NCBI RefSeq assembly: GCF_002999135.1
Contig: NZ_CP027229.1
Location: forward strand, 496,001-560,000
Length of the DNA stretch: 64,000 nucleotides
Direction: 5' to 3'
Source of the DNA: Capnocytophaga sp. oral taxon 878
GTDB taxonomy: Bacteria; Bacteroidota; Bacteroidia; Flavobacteriales; Flavobacteriaceae
Part shown: piece by piece, positions 28,555 to 37,829 of the stretch
Numbering within the stretch: position 1 is the stretch's first letter
Layout of the letters: every line of letters starts with the position of its first letter
Translations under genes and position numbers: made by a program
Notes under the pieces: model-generated
Databases searched by the model: none
Told to the model about the DNA's origin: nothing
Seen by the model: only the letters and a program-made list of their open reading frames with translations

Positions 28555-29238
28555 TTAAACATTTACATCAACCATATAAGTCGTATGATTTAATCTTATA
28601 TCGTCTTTAGAATCTGCATTAGGTAATTGTATTTTTTGCTCAATATGAACAGGTTCTTCAGGGGTGAAGAATATCTTTTTGATATTTGCAGTAAATAAAT
28701 TCACTGCTATAGCTAGCAAAATTACCCCAAATAGGTTATGTACAAGCGTAATCCCTTGCTTTCCTAACGCTTTTTCTATCCTTTCCGACGATTTTAGTAC
28801 AATATATACAAAAATCATATTCAAAAGGATAGCTACAATGATATTTTCAACGTGAAACTTCGCTCTAAGTGATAAAACAGTAGTCAAAGACCCAGCTCCA
28901 GCTACCATAGGGAAGGCAAGCGGAATGATAGAAGCCGATTCTGGCGTAGTCCCCTTATAAATAGTAATACCCAAAATCATCTCCAAGGCAAGGAAGAAAA
29001 GTATGAATGACCCCGCTATCGCAAACGCCTCTACCGATACGCCAAATAATTTCAGCAACTCTTTCCCCAAGAAAAGAAAAACCACCAGCAAAGCACAAGC
29101 TACTATAGTTGTCGTTTCCGATTGTATTCGCCCTGTTTTCTTGCGTAAATTAATGATAATAGGCACACTACCAATAATATCTATCACCGCAAACAATACC
29201 ATAGTTGCCGAAGCAATTTCCTTTATATCAAAATTCAT
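28555..29238 (-). CDS. MarC family integral membrane protein
   Basis: 227 residues from the ATG at 29238; the longer in-frame form from 29271 runs into the promoter. Six predicted transmembrane segments are spread over residues 8 to about 205, with MarC landmarks DIIGSVPIIINL, FAIAGSFILFFLALEMILG and PLAFPMVAGAGSLTTVLSL. It ends in a polar tail. The MarC family has no settled substrate. It is the first gene of the marC-kdsA-cca transcript. Confidence 0.9.
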   Translation of the reverse strand: MNFDIKEIASATMVLFAVIDIIGSVPIIINLRKKTGRIQSETTTIVACALLVVFLFLGKELLKLFGVSVEAFAIAGSFILFFLALEMILGITIYKGTTPESASIIPLAFPMVAGAGSLTTVLSLRAKFHVENIIVAILLNMIFVYIVLKSSERIEKALGKQGITLVHNLFGVILLAIAVNLFTANIKKIFFTPEEPVHIEQKIQLPNADSKDDIRLNHTTYMVDVNV

Positions 29239-29255
29239 AATATCAAAATTTGCCG

Positions 29256-29285
29256 CAAAAGTACAAAACAATTATCAATTAACAA
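29256..29285 (-). promoter_or_regulatory. Bacteroidota-type promoter of marC-kdsA-cca
   Basis: On the minus strand TTG (29283-29285), 19 bp, TACTTTTG (29256-29263), about 18 bp before the ATG. Confidence 0.8.
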
Positions 29286-29812
29286 TAAATAAGGAATAAT
29301 TTTTCTTTTCCTTCTTTTCTGCCAATGTAATCCTATACTTTAGGTCTTGTAGTTTGTATTAAAATATTCTCATCTATTTTCCATTTTTATTGTCAATATT
29401 TCAAAACTATCATCTTCCATCTGCCTCCTACTTCAAAAATACAAAACCTTGATAATCAACCCTATTTTCTAATTTTCTAACCCAAGAAACCTTATAGGAT
29501 GAACGAACCTATAACGAAGGATAAACGAACTATAAACGAAGGATAAACGTAACCCTGCTGACTATCAGTCGGTTTTGTGTTTTTCTTTCTTTTGCCAAAT
29601 TCGCAACAATTTTCCAAAAACATTGCATTTTATTTAAACTTGTTCCTACTTTTGTGTAATCCAGCAGTAAGGCTGCCTATCCCTAACGCCTGTAAAATCT
29701 ATAACACTTTAAAATCAGCAGCTTGCACCCTAAGTTTAAATAAAATAACTATTTTATTTTATTAATATTCAGTTGTTTAGAAAAATACAGCTCAAAAAAC
29801 TTTCAAAAATAT
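29286..29812. other. Divergent spacer between marC and the PAS gene
   Basis: Non-coding, with an 11-bp array at 29491-29553. No other structure was recognised. Confidence 0.55.
29491..29553. repeat. 11-bp phased repeat array (minus orientation)
   Basis: Read on the minus strand: TACGTTTATCC, TTCGTTTATAG, TTCGTTTATCC, TTCGTTATAGG, TTCGTTCATCC, then TATAAGG. The end motif TATAAGG recurs at 59.4 kb and, with small change, at 37.7 kb. Confidence 0.88.
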
Positions 29813-29843
29813 TTGGCAACTCCAAAATTAATCCGTAATTTTG
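29813..29843 (+). promoter_or_regulatory. Bacteroidota-type promoter of the PAS-to-recG run
   Basis: TTG (29813-29815), 20 bp, TAATTTTG (29836-29843), 29 bp before the PAS-gene ATG. Confidence 0.75.
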
Positions 29844-29872
29844 TGGCGTTTAATATTAAAGAGAGAAAAGCT

Positions 29873-30559
29873 ATGTCCGAACAAATCATAAATCGCCCCA
29901 TCCCTGTCAATGAAGAAGTTGCTTGGGATAAAACTAAAACTATCATCAGTACTACCGATCGTTTCGGTAATATTACCGATGTAAACCAAACATTTATAGA
30001 CGTTTGCGGATATACAGCTGCCGAACTTTTAGGACAGCCTCACAATATCATCCGCCACCCCGATATGCCCAAAATAGTGTTCAAAATTACTTGGGATAAT
30101 ATCTTGGCAGGACGAAACTTCCACGCCATTATCAAGAACTTAGCCAAATCAGGCAAATACTATTGGGTAATTACCGATTTTGAGGTAGGTCGTAATATTA
30201 TGGGCGAAGTCGTTACCATTATGGCACGCCGCCGCTCCGTATCTCAACACGTAATTACCGACCATATCGAACCATTATACGAAACACTCCTAAAACTCGA
30301 AAAAATAGGAGGTATGGAACTTAGTAACCGCTATTTCAAAGGATTCTTAGAAAAACAAGGTAAGTCTTATATCGAGTATATTATGGATATTTTAGATGAG
30401 TCTCACGAGCAAGAAATACACTTCGAGCCCGCAACTCATTCCGACACTACCGTTGCCGATTATGAAATATCCGACGATATCTTTAGCGAAGAACATCAAG
30501 AAGCCGAAACTATGGTACACCGCAAAAGCTTCTTTGCTAAACTATTCTCTACTAATTAA
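29873..30559 (+). CDS. Stand-alone PAS domain protein (Aer-like PAS)
   Basis: 228 residues from the ATG at 29873 (an upstream in-frame start overlaps the promoter). Residues about 20-125 form a PAS domain of the aerotaxis-receptor type: DRFGNITDVNQTFIDVCGY, then HNIIRHPDMPKIVFK, then KNLAKSGKYYWVITDFE. Such domains often bind FAD or haem and sense redox or oxygen. The rest is helical, then acidic. There is no membrane helix, kinase, HAMP or methyl-accepting region, so any output must go through a partner. It is followed closely by the ankyrin gene. Confidence 0.88.
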   Translation: MSEQIINRPIPVNEEVAWDKTKTIISTTDRFGNITDVNQTFIDVCGYTAAELLGQPHNIIRHPDMPKIVFKITWDNILAGRNFHAIIKNLAKSGKYYWVITDFEVGRNIMGEVVTIMARRRSVSQHVITDHIEPLYETLLKLEKIGGMELSNRYFKGFLEKQGKSYIEYIMDILDESHEQEIHFEPATHSDTTVADYEISDDIFSEEHQEAETMVHRKSFFAKLFSTN

Positions 30560-30573
30560 CAGGCTTATATCCA

Positions 30574-31935
30574 ATGAAGTACGTTTTACTTACAATAGCA
30601 CTCTTTGTCGCCAATACTATCTCTTGGGGGCAGCAAAACCCTCTCCTTACTAACGAGTATTGGAAGGCAAAACCTACAGTAGCACAGCTCCAGCAAGCTA
30701 TTGCTCAAGGGCATAGCCCTACCGAGTTCAATACTCGTTCCTTCGATGCTACAACTATGGCTATCCTAAATGGCGCTCCCTATGAAACCATTACTTATCT
30801 AATAAATTTAGAGGGTAATGGCGTCGATAAACTTACTCACGATAGGCGTACCTACCTCTTTTGGGCAGCCTATCAGGATAATGTACCCCTAATGGAATAC
30901 CTTATTGCCAAAGGGGCTAAGGTAAATATTACCGAATCTCACCAGTTCACTCCCCTCCTCTTTGCAGCTGTTGGGGGGCAAACTAATACAGCCATTTACA
31001 AGCTGCTTCTTAATCACGGTGCCTCTATTACCGATACCAATAACGACGGTGCCAATGTGCTATTGTTGCTCATTCCTCACTTAACCGACCTCTCCCAAGC
31101 TGATTTCTTTCTCAAAAAAGGATTAAAACTTACTTCTAAAGATAAAAAAGGCAATAATGCTATTCATTACGCAGCCACTACAGGTAACAAGACTCTTATA
31201 GAGGCTTTAATCAAGAAGAAAATAAAACTTAATAGCCTCAATAACAACGCCGAAAATGCTATTTTTGCAGCAGCTCGTGGCGCAAGGCGAAACTATAATA
31301 AGCTGGAGTTCTTTCAGTATTTAGAGCAATTAGGACTCAATCCTAATAGCCCTAACACAGAGGGGCTTACTCCTCTGTTTATGGCTTCAGCCAGAAATCC
31401 CGAAGTAGCTGTTATTAATTATTTTATCCAAAAAGGAAACAATCCTCAGCAAACTAATAAGGAAGGCAGAACTCTCCTTATGAATGCAGCATCCTCTAAT
31501 ACCCCCGAAATTGCAAAAACTTTACTACAATCAGGGGCAGCTATCAATCATAAGGATAAAAATGGTCAATCAGCACTAACCTTAGCTGTCGAGAATAACA
31601 AACCCGAAATGGTGCAGTTCCTCCTCTCTAATGGTGCCGATGCTCAAGTAGTCGATAATGAAGGAAATACCCTCTATCACTACGCCGTAAAACGTTCCGA
31701 TATAAAGATATTAGAACTCTTAGCAAATACTTCTTTAAGTATTAACCAAAAAAATAACGAAGGACTTACTCCCTTGCATAAAGCTGTAATGATAGCCAAA
31801 AAGTTAGATATAGTACAGTTCTTGCTCAACCAAAAAGCAGACAAAACTCTCACTACCAATTTAGGCGAAACTCTATATGATTTAGCCCAAGAAAATGAGG
31901 CTCTCAAAGCAGTAAATATCGATTTTTTAAAATAA
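30574..31935 (+). CDS. Exported ankyrin-repeat protein
   Basis: 453 residues. Signal peptide MKYVLLTIALFVANTISWG, cleaved before QQN. About ten ankyrin repeats cover most of the mature protein, with units like TPLLFAAVGGQTNTAIYKLLLNHGA, GRTLLMNAASS, GQSALTLAVENNKPEMVQFLLSNGAD and GLTPLHKAV. Ankyrin repeats bind proteins. The inferred location is the periplasm or surface, and the partner is unknown. It lies 14 bp after the PAS gene and 6 bp before the DUF2271 gene. Confidence 0.9.
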   Translation: MKYVLLTIALFVANTISWGQQNPLLTNEYWKAKPTVAQLQQAIAQGHSPTEFNTRSFDATTMAILNGAPYETITYLINLEGNGVDKLTHDRRTYLFWAAYQDNVPLMEYLIAKGAKVNITESHQFTPLLFAAVGGQTNTAIYKLLLNHGASITDTNNDGANVLLLLIPHLTDLSQADFFLKKGLKLTSKDKKGNNAIHYAATTGNKTLIEALIKKKIKLNSLNNNAENAIFAAARGARRNYNKLEFFQYLEQLGLNPNSPNTEGLTPLFMASARNPEVAVINYFIQKGNNPQQTNKEGRTLLMNAASSNTPEIAKTLLQSGAAINHKDKNGQSALTLAVENNKPEMVQFLLSNGADAQVVDNEGNTLYHYAVKRSDIKILELLANTSLSINQKNNEGLTPLHKAVMIAKKLDIVQFLLNQKADKTLTTNLGETLYDLAQENEALKAVNIDFLK

Positions 31936-31941
31936 AAAACA

Positions 31942-32427
31942 ATGAAAAACAAACTATTGTTACTACTAACTTTAATATTGGTAGCAGGGGTAGCGGTGTC
32001 ATTTGTAGCACAAGTAAGTACCAAAAAATATAAATGCCTTATCCAGCTTACTAACTACAAAGGCGAAGGCGCTTACATAGTAGCATCACTTATCAATCCA
32101 GACGATAAATACGAGCAAACCCTACAAATATTTGGTGATAATCCCGAATGGTATAGTGAGCTTACCCAGTGGTGGAAATTTCACGGCAAACGCGAAACTA
32201 TCGACGGTATTACGGGCGCTACCATTAGTGGTGGCGAACGCGCCGTCAAGGTAATTACCCTTGATGAAAGTAAGTTCAACAAAGGCTATAAAATACGCTT
32301 CGAAACCGTTGTCGAAGATGATCACTACTATGCCAAAGATGCCGAAATAGAACTGAAAACTGAAAACCTTAACACCAAAATAGAAGGAAAAGGCTATATC
32401 CGTTATGTACGCCTAATGAACAACTAA
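31942..32427 (+). CDS. DUF2271-like exported protein
   Basis: 161 residues, with an N-terminal signal or anchor helix (about 4-22) and a compact beta-rich domain resembling DUF2271. Landmarks are CLIQLTNYKGEGAYIVASLI, the Trp-rich PEWYSELTQWWKFHG and the loop DGITGATISGGERAVKV. DUF2271 proteins are usually periplasmic and often sit beside flavin- or PepSY-type membrane proteins, but none is seen here. Function unknown. Confidence 0.75.
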   Translation: MKNKLLLLLTLILVAGVAVSFVAQVSTKKYKCLIQLTNYKGEGAYIVASLINPDDKYEQTLQIFGDNPEWYSELTQWWKFHGKRETIDGITGATISGGERAVKVITLDESKFNKGYKIRFETVVEDDHYYAKDAEIELKTENLNTKIEGKGYIRYVRLMNN

Positions 32428-32465
32428 TTATGAATGATTAATTGATAATTGTTATTTGATAGATT

Positions 32466-33707
32466 GTGTGGATAGTTATTCGTGAAAATGTTAAAATAGC
32501 TTTTGAAGCTATCAAAGGGCAACTGTTGCGCACCATACTTACAGTGCTTATCATTGCCATAGGTATCACCGCCTTAGTGGGTATCCTAAGTGTGATTACT
32601 GCTTTGCGTAACACACTGGAGGGTAACTTCTCTAGTATGGGGGCTAATACCTTTGTGCTGATGCGCTACCAGTATAACCAGCGTGCCGAAGGTAGTGGTA
32701 CCAAGCGCAAAATCAATCCAACTATCACTTATAACGAGGCTTTAGCATTTAAAGAGCAGTTAGCTTTGCCTTATGCCCATACCAGTTTGTCATTAGCAGT
32801 AGCTTCTGCTGCCGAAATTAAATATGAAAACAAAAAAACCGACCCCTTAGCACGAGTCATTGGTATTGATGAGTATTACATCTCCAATTCAGGCTTGGAA
32901 GTAGAAGAGGGCAGAGGGTTTACCAACTTTGATATTGAAAATAACTTAATGCAATGCATTATAGGCCCCGATTTTAAAAACTCTTTACTCAAAGGGGTTG
33001 ATCCCATAGGCAAAGTTATTTCAGTACGTGGCTATCAGTTCCGTATTATAGGAGTAATGAAATCACAAAGTTCTTCTTTTGGTAATTATGAAAATTTCCA
33101 AGTGCTTATTCCTCTACCAGTAGCCCGTAACATCTTCCCTGTTAATAACCCTAATTACGAAATTAAAGTAAGTGTAGATAATAAAAGCCAGTTAGAAGGT
33201 ACTATCAATGATGCAACTTTATTAATGCGTAGTTTGCGTGGCTTAGCCCCCTTACAAGAAAATAACTTCGGTATTGAACGTAGCGACGATCTTTTGCAGC
33301 GCATCGGTCAGATTACGGGGGTACTTACCATAGCCGGCTTCATTATCGGGCTGATAACTATTTTGGGTTCTTCTATAGCTTTGCTAAATATTATGCTCGT
33401 ATCAGTAACCGAGCGTACCAAAGAAATAGGTATCCGCAAGGCTTTAGGAGCCAAACGCAAATCAATAACCTTGCAGTTCTTTATCGAAACGCTTATAATA
33501 GCACAGTTAGGAGCTGCAACAGGCATAGTGTTGGGTATCAGTTTGGGGTATATTATCTCAAAAGCTATTAAGTTTAGTTTTGTTATTCCGTGGGGGGTTA
33601 TATTTATTGCTATCTTTATTGCCTTAGTAGTGTCAGTTATATCAGGGTTATATCCTGCTATAAAAGCCTCTAAGTTAGATCCAGTCGAGGCACTCCGCTA
33701 TGAATAA
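32466..33707 (+). CDS. ABC transporter permease, MacB/FtsX type
   Basis: 413 residues from a GTG start at 32466. One helix near the N-terminus (about 20-45, LRTILTVLIIAIGITALVGI), a large periplasmic domain (MacB-PCD-like, about 50-275), then three C-terminal helices with the conserved cytosolic loop SVTERTKEIGIRKALGAKRKSI and the final LYPAIKASKLDPVEALRYE. These are hallmarks of MacB/LolC-type permeases. No ATP-binding subunit is adjacent, so the ATPase must be encoded elsewhere. Confidence 0.9.
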   Translation: MWIVIRENVKIAFEAIKGQLLRTILTVLIIAIGITALVGILSVITALRNTLEGNFSSMGANTFVLMRYQYNQRAEGSGTKRKINPTITYNEALAFKEQLALPYAHTSLSLAVASAAEIKYENKKTDPLARVIGIDEYYISNSGLEVEEGRGFTNFDIENNLMQCIIGPDFKNSLLKGVDPIGKVISVRGYQFRIIGVMKSQSSSFGNYENFQVLIPLPVARNIFPVNNPNYEIKVSVDNKSQLEGTINDATLLMRSLRGLAPLQENNFGIERSDDLLQRIGQITGVLTIAGFIIGLITILGSSIALLNIMLVSVTERTKEIGIRKALGAKRKSITLQFFIETLIIAQLGAATGIVLGISLGYIISKAIKFSFVIPWGVIFIAIFIALVVSVISGLYPAIKASKLDPVEALRYE

Positions 33708-33727
33708 AACCCTTTCTAAAACAACCT

Positions 33728-35842
33728 ATGATTCCAGAAAATGTCCTACATACTCCCATTAGCTACCTACGTGGTGTAGGTGCCCAGCGTGCAGAGCTTC
33801 TCAAAACAGAGCTCGGTATTTATGAGTATCAGGATATATTGAATCTCTTCCCCAATAGGTATATTGATCGCACTAAGTTTTATAAGATCAATGAGTTACA
33901 AAACAATAATGCCGAAGTGCAAATTATAGGTAAAGTAGTACACTTGCGCACTGTTGAGTCTGCCAACCAAAAAGGAACGCGCCTTGTAGCTACTTTTACT
34001 GATGAAACTGGCACTATTGATTTGGTGTGGTTCAAAGGAGTTAAATGGATACGTGATACCTTAAAAATTAATGAGCCTTACGTAATCTTTGGTAAGCTAA
34101 ACTTCTTTGCTAATACCTTCTCAATGCCTCACCCCGAAATGGACTTACTTGCCGATTTTAATAAGGTGGGGCATAGTAGCATTCAGCCTGTATATCCTTC
34201 TACCGAGAAATTAGCCAAACGTGGCATTACCAATAGGGTGATGCGGCAGTTAGTGCATACTGTTTTTGAACAAGTGGGAAATACCTTTGTTGAGAATCTA
34301 CCTGAAAAGATACTCACTTCCTTGAATCTTATATCTAAACAAGAAGCAGTACGCTCTATACATTTTCCTCCTAATCAAGAATTACTTACTAAGGCTACTA
34401 TAAGGCTTAAGTTTGAAGAGCTCTTCTATATACAAGTGCAGTTGGTGCGCAAAAATCTTTTGCAAAAACAGAAATTCCTAGGGCAACCTTTTAAAAAGGT
34501 AGGTGATACCTTTATGAATTTCTACAATCACCATTTGCCTTTCCCTCTTACCAATGCTCAAAAACGTGTACTAAAAGAAATACGTGCCGATGTAGGCTCC
34601 AATGCACAAATGAATAGGTTGTTACAAGGTGACGTGGGCTCTGGCAAAACAATTGTAGCCTTAATGACAATGCTCTTGGCGGTTGATAATCAATGTCAGG
34701 CTTGTTTAATGGCTCCTACCGAAATACTTGCCAACCAGCATTACCAAACTATTAGTAAGCTGTTGGAGGGTACTAACGTAACTGTTGCCCTACTTACAGG
34801 TTCTTCTAAAACTAAAGAACGCCGAATATTAGATGAACAACTACAATCGGGAGAGCTTTCTATACTTATAGGCACACACGCCCTTTTAGAAGATAAGGTG
34901 CAGTTCCATAATTTAGGACTTGCTATTATTGATGAGCAACATCGTTTTGGAGTAGAGCAACGGGCTAAGTTATGGCGCAAAAATACTATTCCGCCTCATA
35001 TACTTGTAATGACTGCTACGCCTATACCACGCACCTTGGCAATGAGTGTGTATGGTGATTTGGACGTATCAATAATTGATGAACTACCGCCAGGGCGTAA
35101 GCCTATCAAAACAATACACCAATATGAAAACTATAGGGCAGAGGTGTATGAGTTTATCAAAAAAGAAATAGATAAAGGCAGACAAGCTTATGTGGTATAC
35201 CCTCTTATTGAAGAATCGGAGGCTTTAGATTTTAAGAACCTTACTGAGGGGTATGAGTATATTACCGCTAGCTTTCCTTTGCCTAAATATAAAGTATCAA
35301 TGGTGCATGGCAAGCTAAAACCTGCTGAAAAGGATGCTGAAATGGAACGTTTCTTACGTAATGAAACCCAGATAATGGTAGCAACTACTGTTATTGAGGT
35401 AGGGGTGAATGTGCCTAATGCTTCGGTAATGGTTATTGAAAGTGCCGAGCGCTTTGGACTATCACAGTTGCACCAGCTACGGGGTAGGGTAGGGCGAGGT
35501 AGTGAGCAAAGTTATTGTATCCTTCTCACAGGTAATAAAATGGGTAATGATACTCGTACACGTATGGAGACAATGGTACGCACTAACGATGGTTTTGAAA
35601 TAGCCGAAGTAGACCTAAAACTACGTGGTCCTGGTGACTTGATGGGTACCCAGCAAAGTGGTGTACTTGCCCTAAAAATAGCCGATATTGTAAAAGATCA
35701 AGATATACTGAAAGCAGCTCGCTTTCAAGCTATTGATTTGCTTAAGGCTGACCCTCATTTGGAGCAGCCACAAAACAAGTGTGTTGCTCATACGCTTATT
35801 CAGTTGCAACGTTATAAAAACTTATGGACGTATATTTCGTAA
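33728..35842 (+). CDS. recG: ATP-dependent DNA helicase RecG
   Basis: 704 residues. An N-terminal wedge/OB region (about 10-150, with FPNRYIDRTKFYKI) is followed by the helicase core: GDVGSGKT near 300, PTEILANQH, the DEQHRFG box near 401, TATPIPRTLA, and the RecG C-terminal TTVIEVGVNVPNASVMVIE, GRVGRGSEQSYC and LRGPGDLMGTQQSG. It regresses stalled forks. It is 20 bp downstream of the permease and may be part of the same transcript. Confidence 0.97.
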   Translation: MIPENVLHTPISYLRGVGAQRAELLKTELGIYEYQDILNLFPNRYIDRTKFYKINELQNNNAEVQIIGKVVHLRTVESANQKGTRLVATFTDETGTIDLVWFKGVKWIRDTLKINEPYVIFGKLNFFANTFSMPHPEMDLLADFNKVGHSSIQPVYPSTEKLAKRGITNRVMRQLVHTVFEQVGNTFVENLPEKILTSLNLISKQEAVRSIHFPPNQELLTKATIRLKFEELFYIQVQLVRKNLLQKQKFLGQPFKKVGDTFMNFYNHHLPFPLTNAQKRVLKEIRADVGSNAQMNRLLQGDVGSGKTIVALMTMLLAVDNQCQACLMAPTEILANQHYQTISKLLEGTNVTVALLTGSSKTKERRILDEQLQSGELSILIGTHALLEDKVQFHNLGLAIIDEQHRFGVEQRAKLWRKNTIPPHILVMTATPIPRTLAMSVYGDLDVSIIDELPPGRKPIKTIHQYENYRAEVYEFIKKEIDKGRQAYVVYPLIEESEALDFKNLTEGYEYITASFPLPKYKVSMVHGKLKPAEKDAEMERFLRNETQIMVATTVIEVGVNVPNASVMVIESAERFGLSQLHQLRGRVGRGSEQSYCILLTGNKMGNDTRTRMETMVRTNDGFEIAEVDLKLRGPGDLMGTQQSGVLALKIADIVKDQDILKAARFQAIDLLKADPHLEQPQNKCVAHTLIQLQRYKNLWTYIS

Positions 35843-35892
35843 CTTCAGTATAAATAGTAGGGAGTAATACAGATTAGTAAAAAACTTTTGTA

Positions 35893-36210
35893 ATGAAAAA
35901 AATATTAGGCTGCTGCTTATTTAAAGATTTTGTTTTTTACCTGATAGTAGCTTGCTTGTTATTGCTTACACTTTATGTAATGCTGTTTCCTTATTTGCTA
36001 ATATATGAAGAAAGTGCCTATCCTTCTGAAAAGGCAGTGCTTAGCAATACTATCTTTCAGAAAGTGTTTTTCTCCTATGATTTTTGGTTACATACTGCTT
36101 TGGCTAGTTATACATTACTATTAACTTTTATTGTCTCGGTGCTTTCAGTGGCAATAGTATTGACTATATCTATTAATTTGGTTAAAAATGTATATACTAA
36201 AAACAACTGA
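35893..36210 (+). CDS. Small membrane protein of unknown function
   Basis: 105 residues with two predicted transmembrane helices (about 14-36 and 65-93) and a short loop between them. Not recognised. Its 3' end overlaps the next gene by 23 bp, which supports it as a real gene. Confidence 0.65.
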   Translation: MKKILGCCLFKDFVFYLIVACLLLLTLYVMLFPYLLIYEESAYPSEKAVLSNTIFQKVFFSYDFWLHTALASYTLLLTFIVSVLSVAIVLTISINLVKNVYTKNN

Positions 36211-36571
36211 TTTCTTTACAAAAGATGCTATAAACAAGGCTCTATATGATAAAAACCTTATTACAAGTATAGCTGATGAGTGTAGTGAAAACCAAAAGCT
36301 ATTTGCCATATATAATACTCATTACAAAATAGAGTTTTGCTTTGCCGAAAATGATACACTTCACTACTTGATGATAGAAGAAGCAGAGTGTAAGGAAAGA
36401 AAAAGCACTAACCAATGTGAGTTTGTAGATGATATAGATTTTTTTAGTAAGAAATTTAATGAAATTGCTACTGTTTTTAGAACGAAAACAGTAGGTAATG
36501 ACCTTGTTATAGGTAATGCTCTTATTCATTTTGAAGAAGAAAATGTAGATAGCTTATATTACTTCCCTTAA
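36188..36571 (+). CDS. Unknown cytosolic protein
   Basis: 127 residues, acidic, no membrane helix, cysteine-containing (YLMIEEAECKERKSTNQCEF). Not recognised. It overlaps the membrane-protein gene before it and is 13 bp from the lipoprotein gene after it. The three look like one small accessory set behind recG. Confidence 0.62.
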   Translation: MYILKTTDFFTKDAINKALYDKNLITSIADECSENQKLFAIYNTHYKIEFCFAENDTLHYLMIEEAECKERKSTNQCEFVDDIDFFSKKFNEIATVFRTKTVGNDLVIGNALIHFEEENVDSLYYFP

Positions 36572-36584
36572 AAATTAAATAGTA

Positions 36585-37367
36585 ATGAAAAATATTTCCC
36601 TTCTTTTTATAGTACTGTGCCTAATGGCTTGCAATCAGGGGCAAAAAACTGTGACTACAACAGAGGCTTTAACGGATACTATTCGCCCCATTGTTATAGA
36701 TACCGCTGCAGCTGCTTGTCCTAAAGATACTATTATAGCACCTCCTCTTTCTAAAACAGATAGCTTACTGCAAAAATTGAAAGTACAATATGGCGAGGAT
36801 TATGATGGTTATATGAATGCAGTACGCAGCTTGGTGCTGAGCAAAATGAAGAAAAGTATTCTTAAAAATACCTGTTTAGAAGAGTTTTACCTTCAAGAAT
36901 TGGCTAAAACTACTAACGATAGTATTGTTATAACCCTACCTTTTGACCTTCATGGTTATGATTGTGGTGCTCCAGATGCATATACAACTGAAGTACGCTT
37001 TAGTCTGCCTAAAGAAACCCCTATTGTTTTTCCTGATTTACTTCCTTTTTATGAGAAACAAACAGGCTTTGAAGAGTATCATTTTAAAGATACTTATGAG
37101 CTTATAGAGGCGACTTCTAAGCATGTTATTTACCATTGTGAGACACGTAGGCGCACCTTAGTACTTTTCTTTCCTAAAGTAAAAGGTAGCTGGAGGGGTA
37201 ATGTTAATTATTTTGTAGGGGTAGGGCGTAATCGGTTTAATGGTAAAAACATCTATACAGTACGTGAAAAGTTTCGAGATGATAAGCCCGCTAATGAGTG
37301 GAATATAGCACCTTATATGCTTACTCGTTTTAACCAAATAGAATATGAGTATATGTTAGCTGATTAG
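36585..37367 (+). CDS. Unknown lipoprotein
   Basis: 260 residues. Lipoprotein signal MKNISLLFIVLCLMAC with Cys16, a Thr-rich low-complexity linker to about residue 60, then a mixed fold with FDLHGYDCGAPDAYTTEV and ending VGVGRNRFNGKNIYTVREKF. No family recognised. A terminator follows, so it is the last gene of the run. Confidence 0.72.
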   Translation: MKNISLLFIVLCLMACNQGQKTVTTTEALTDTIRPIVIDTAAAACPKDTIIAPPLSKTDSLLQKLKVQYGEDYDGYMNAVRSLVLSKMKKSILKNTCLEEFYLQELAKTTNDSIVITLPFDLHGYDCGAPDAYTTEVRFSLPKETPIVFPDLLPFYEKQTGFEEYHFKDTYELIEATSKHVIYHCETRRRTLVLFFPKVKGSWRGNVNYFVGVGRNRFNGKNIYTVREKFRDDKPANEWNIAPYMLTRFNQIEYEYMLAD

Positions 37368-37403
37368 TGAAATATGAGTGTGGAATAGAAAATTGATATT
37401 ACA

Positions 37404-37433
37404 GAATACTGACATTGTGTCAGTATTTTTTTG
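37404..37433 (+). terminator. Terminator after the unknown lipoprotein gene
   Basis: Stem AATACTGACA/TGTCAGTATT followed by a run of seven Ts. Confidence 0.88.
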
Positions 37434-37554
37434 TGCTAAAAAGAAGTGTTGGCTAAGAGGTTTTAGTTTTTATTGTTTCTGTTAATGAGTTTTTTGTATT
37501 ATTATTTTGTTGTGTTTTTGTTGTTTTTGTAAAAATAATAAAAAGATGTAAAAC

Positions 37555-37595
37555 TGACAGTTTGGCAGTTTTCTGAGGTTGGCATATATATTGCC
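37555..37595 (+). promoter_or_regulatory. Probable stress promoter of clpB (sigma-54-like, shared with dnaK)
   Basis: TGACAGTTTGGCAGTTTT is followed after 6 bp by TTGGCATATATATTGCC. The second part has GG (37581-37582), ten bases, then GC (37593-37594), the spacing of a -24/-12 promoter. The dnaK leader has the same two-part element. The sigma-54 assignment is inference. Confidence 0.55.
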
Positions 37596-37626
37596 ATTAT
37601 GCTGTTGAGGTTATAAATGAAGTGAC

Positions 37627-37704
37627 TGTCCTTAGCGATATACTTGGTTGTACTAGTTCACCAACTATCCTTCGCGACATACTTAGCTACGCCAGCTCGC
37701 TAAC
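37627..37704. repeat. Degenerate 39-bp tandem repeat
   Basis: Two 39-bp units beginning TGTCCTTAGCGATATACTT and TATCCTTCGCGACATACTT and ending CACCAAC/CGCTAAC. The second leads directly into the 11-bp array. Confidence 0.7.
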
Positions 37705-37758
37705 TATCCTTCGTTTATAGTTCGTTTATCCTTCGTTATTCGTTCGTTCATTATAAGG
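37705..37758. repeat. 11-bp phased repeat array
   Basis: TATCC, then TTCGTTTATAG, TTCGTTTATCC, TTCGTTATTCG, TTCGTTCAT and TATAAGG. Confidence 0.85.
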
Positions 37759-37829
37759 GATGACAGGGAGGGAGGAAGAAGTATTATAGAATTGTAAAAA
37801 AGAATTGTTAATTATTAATTGAAAAGAAT

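Larger units (their letters stand above)
37434..37829. other. Leader/spacer upstream of clpB
   Basis: Non-coding, about 400 bp. It holds, in order, a T/G-rich tract, the TGACA/TTGGCA element shared with dnaK (37555-37595), a 39-bp tandem repeat (37627-37704) and an 11-bp array (37705-37758). No TAnnTTTG promoter was seen here. Confidence 0.6.

Noticed and set aside
37705..37758. 11-bp arrays as CRISPR
   Set aside because: Units are contiguous without unique spacers, are only 11 bp long, and no cas genes are present.
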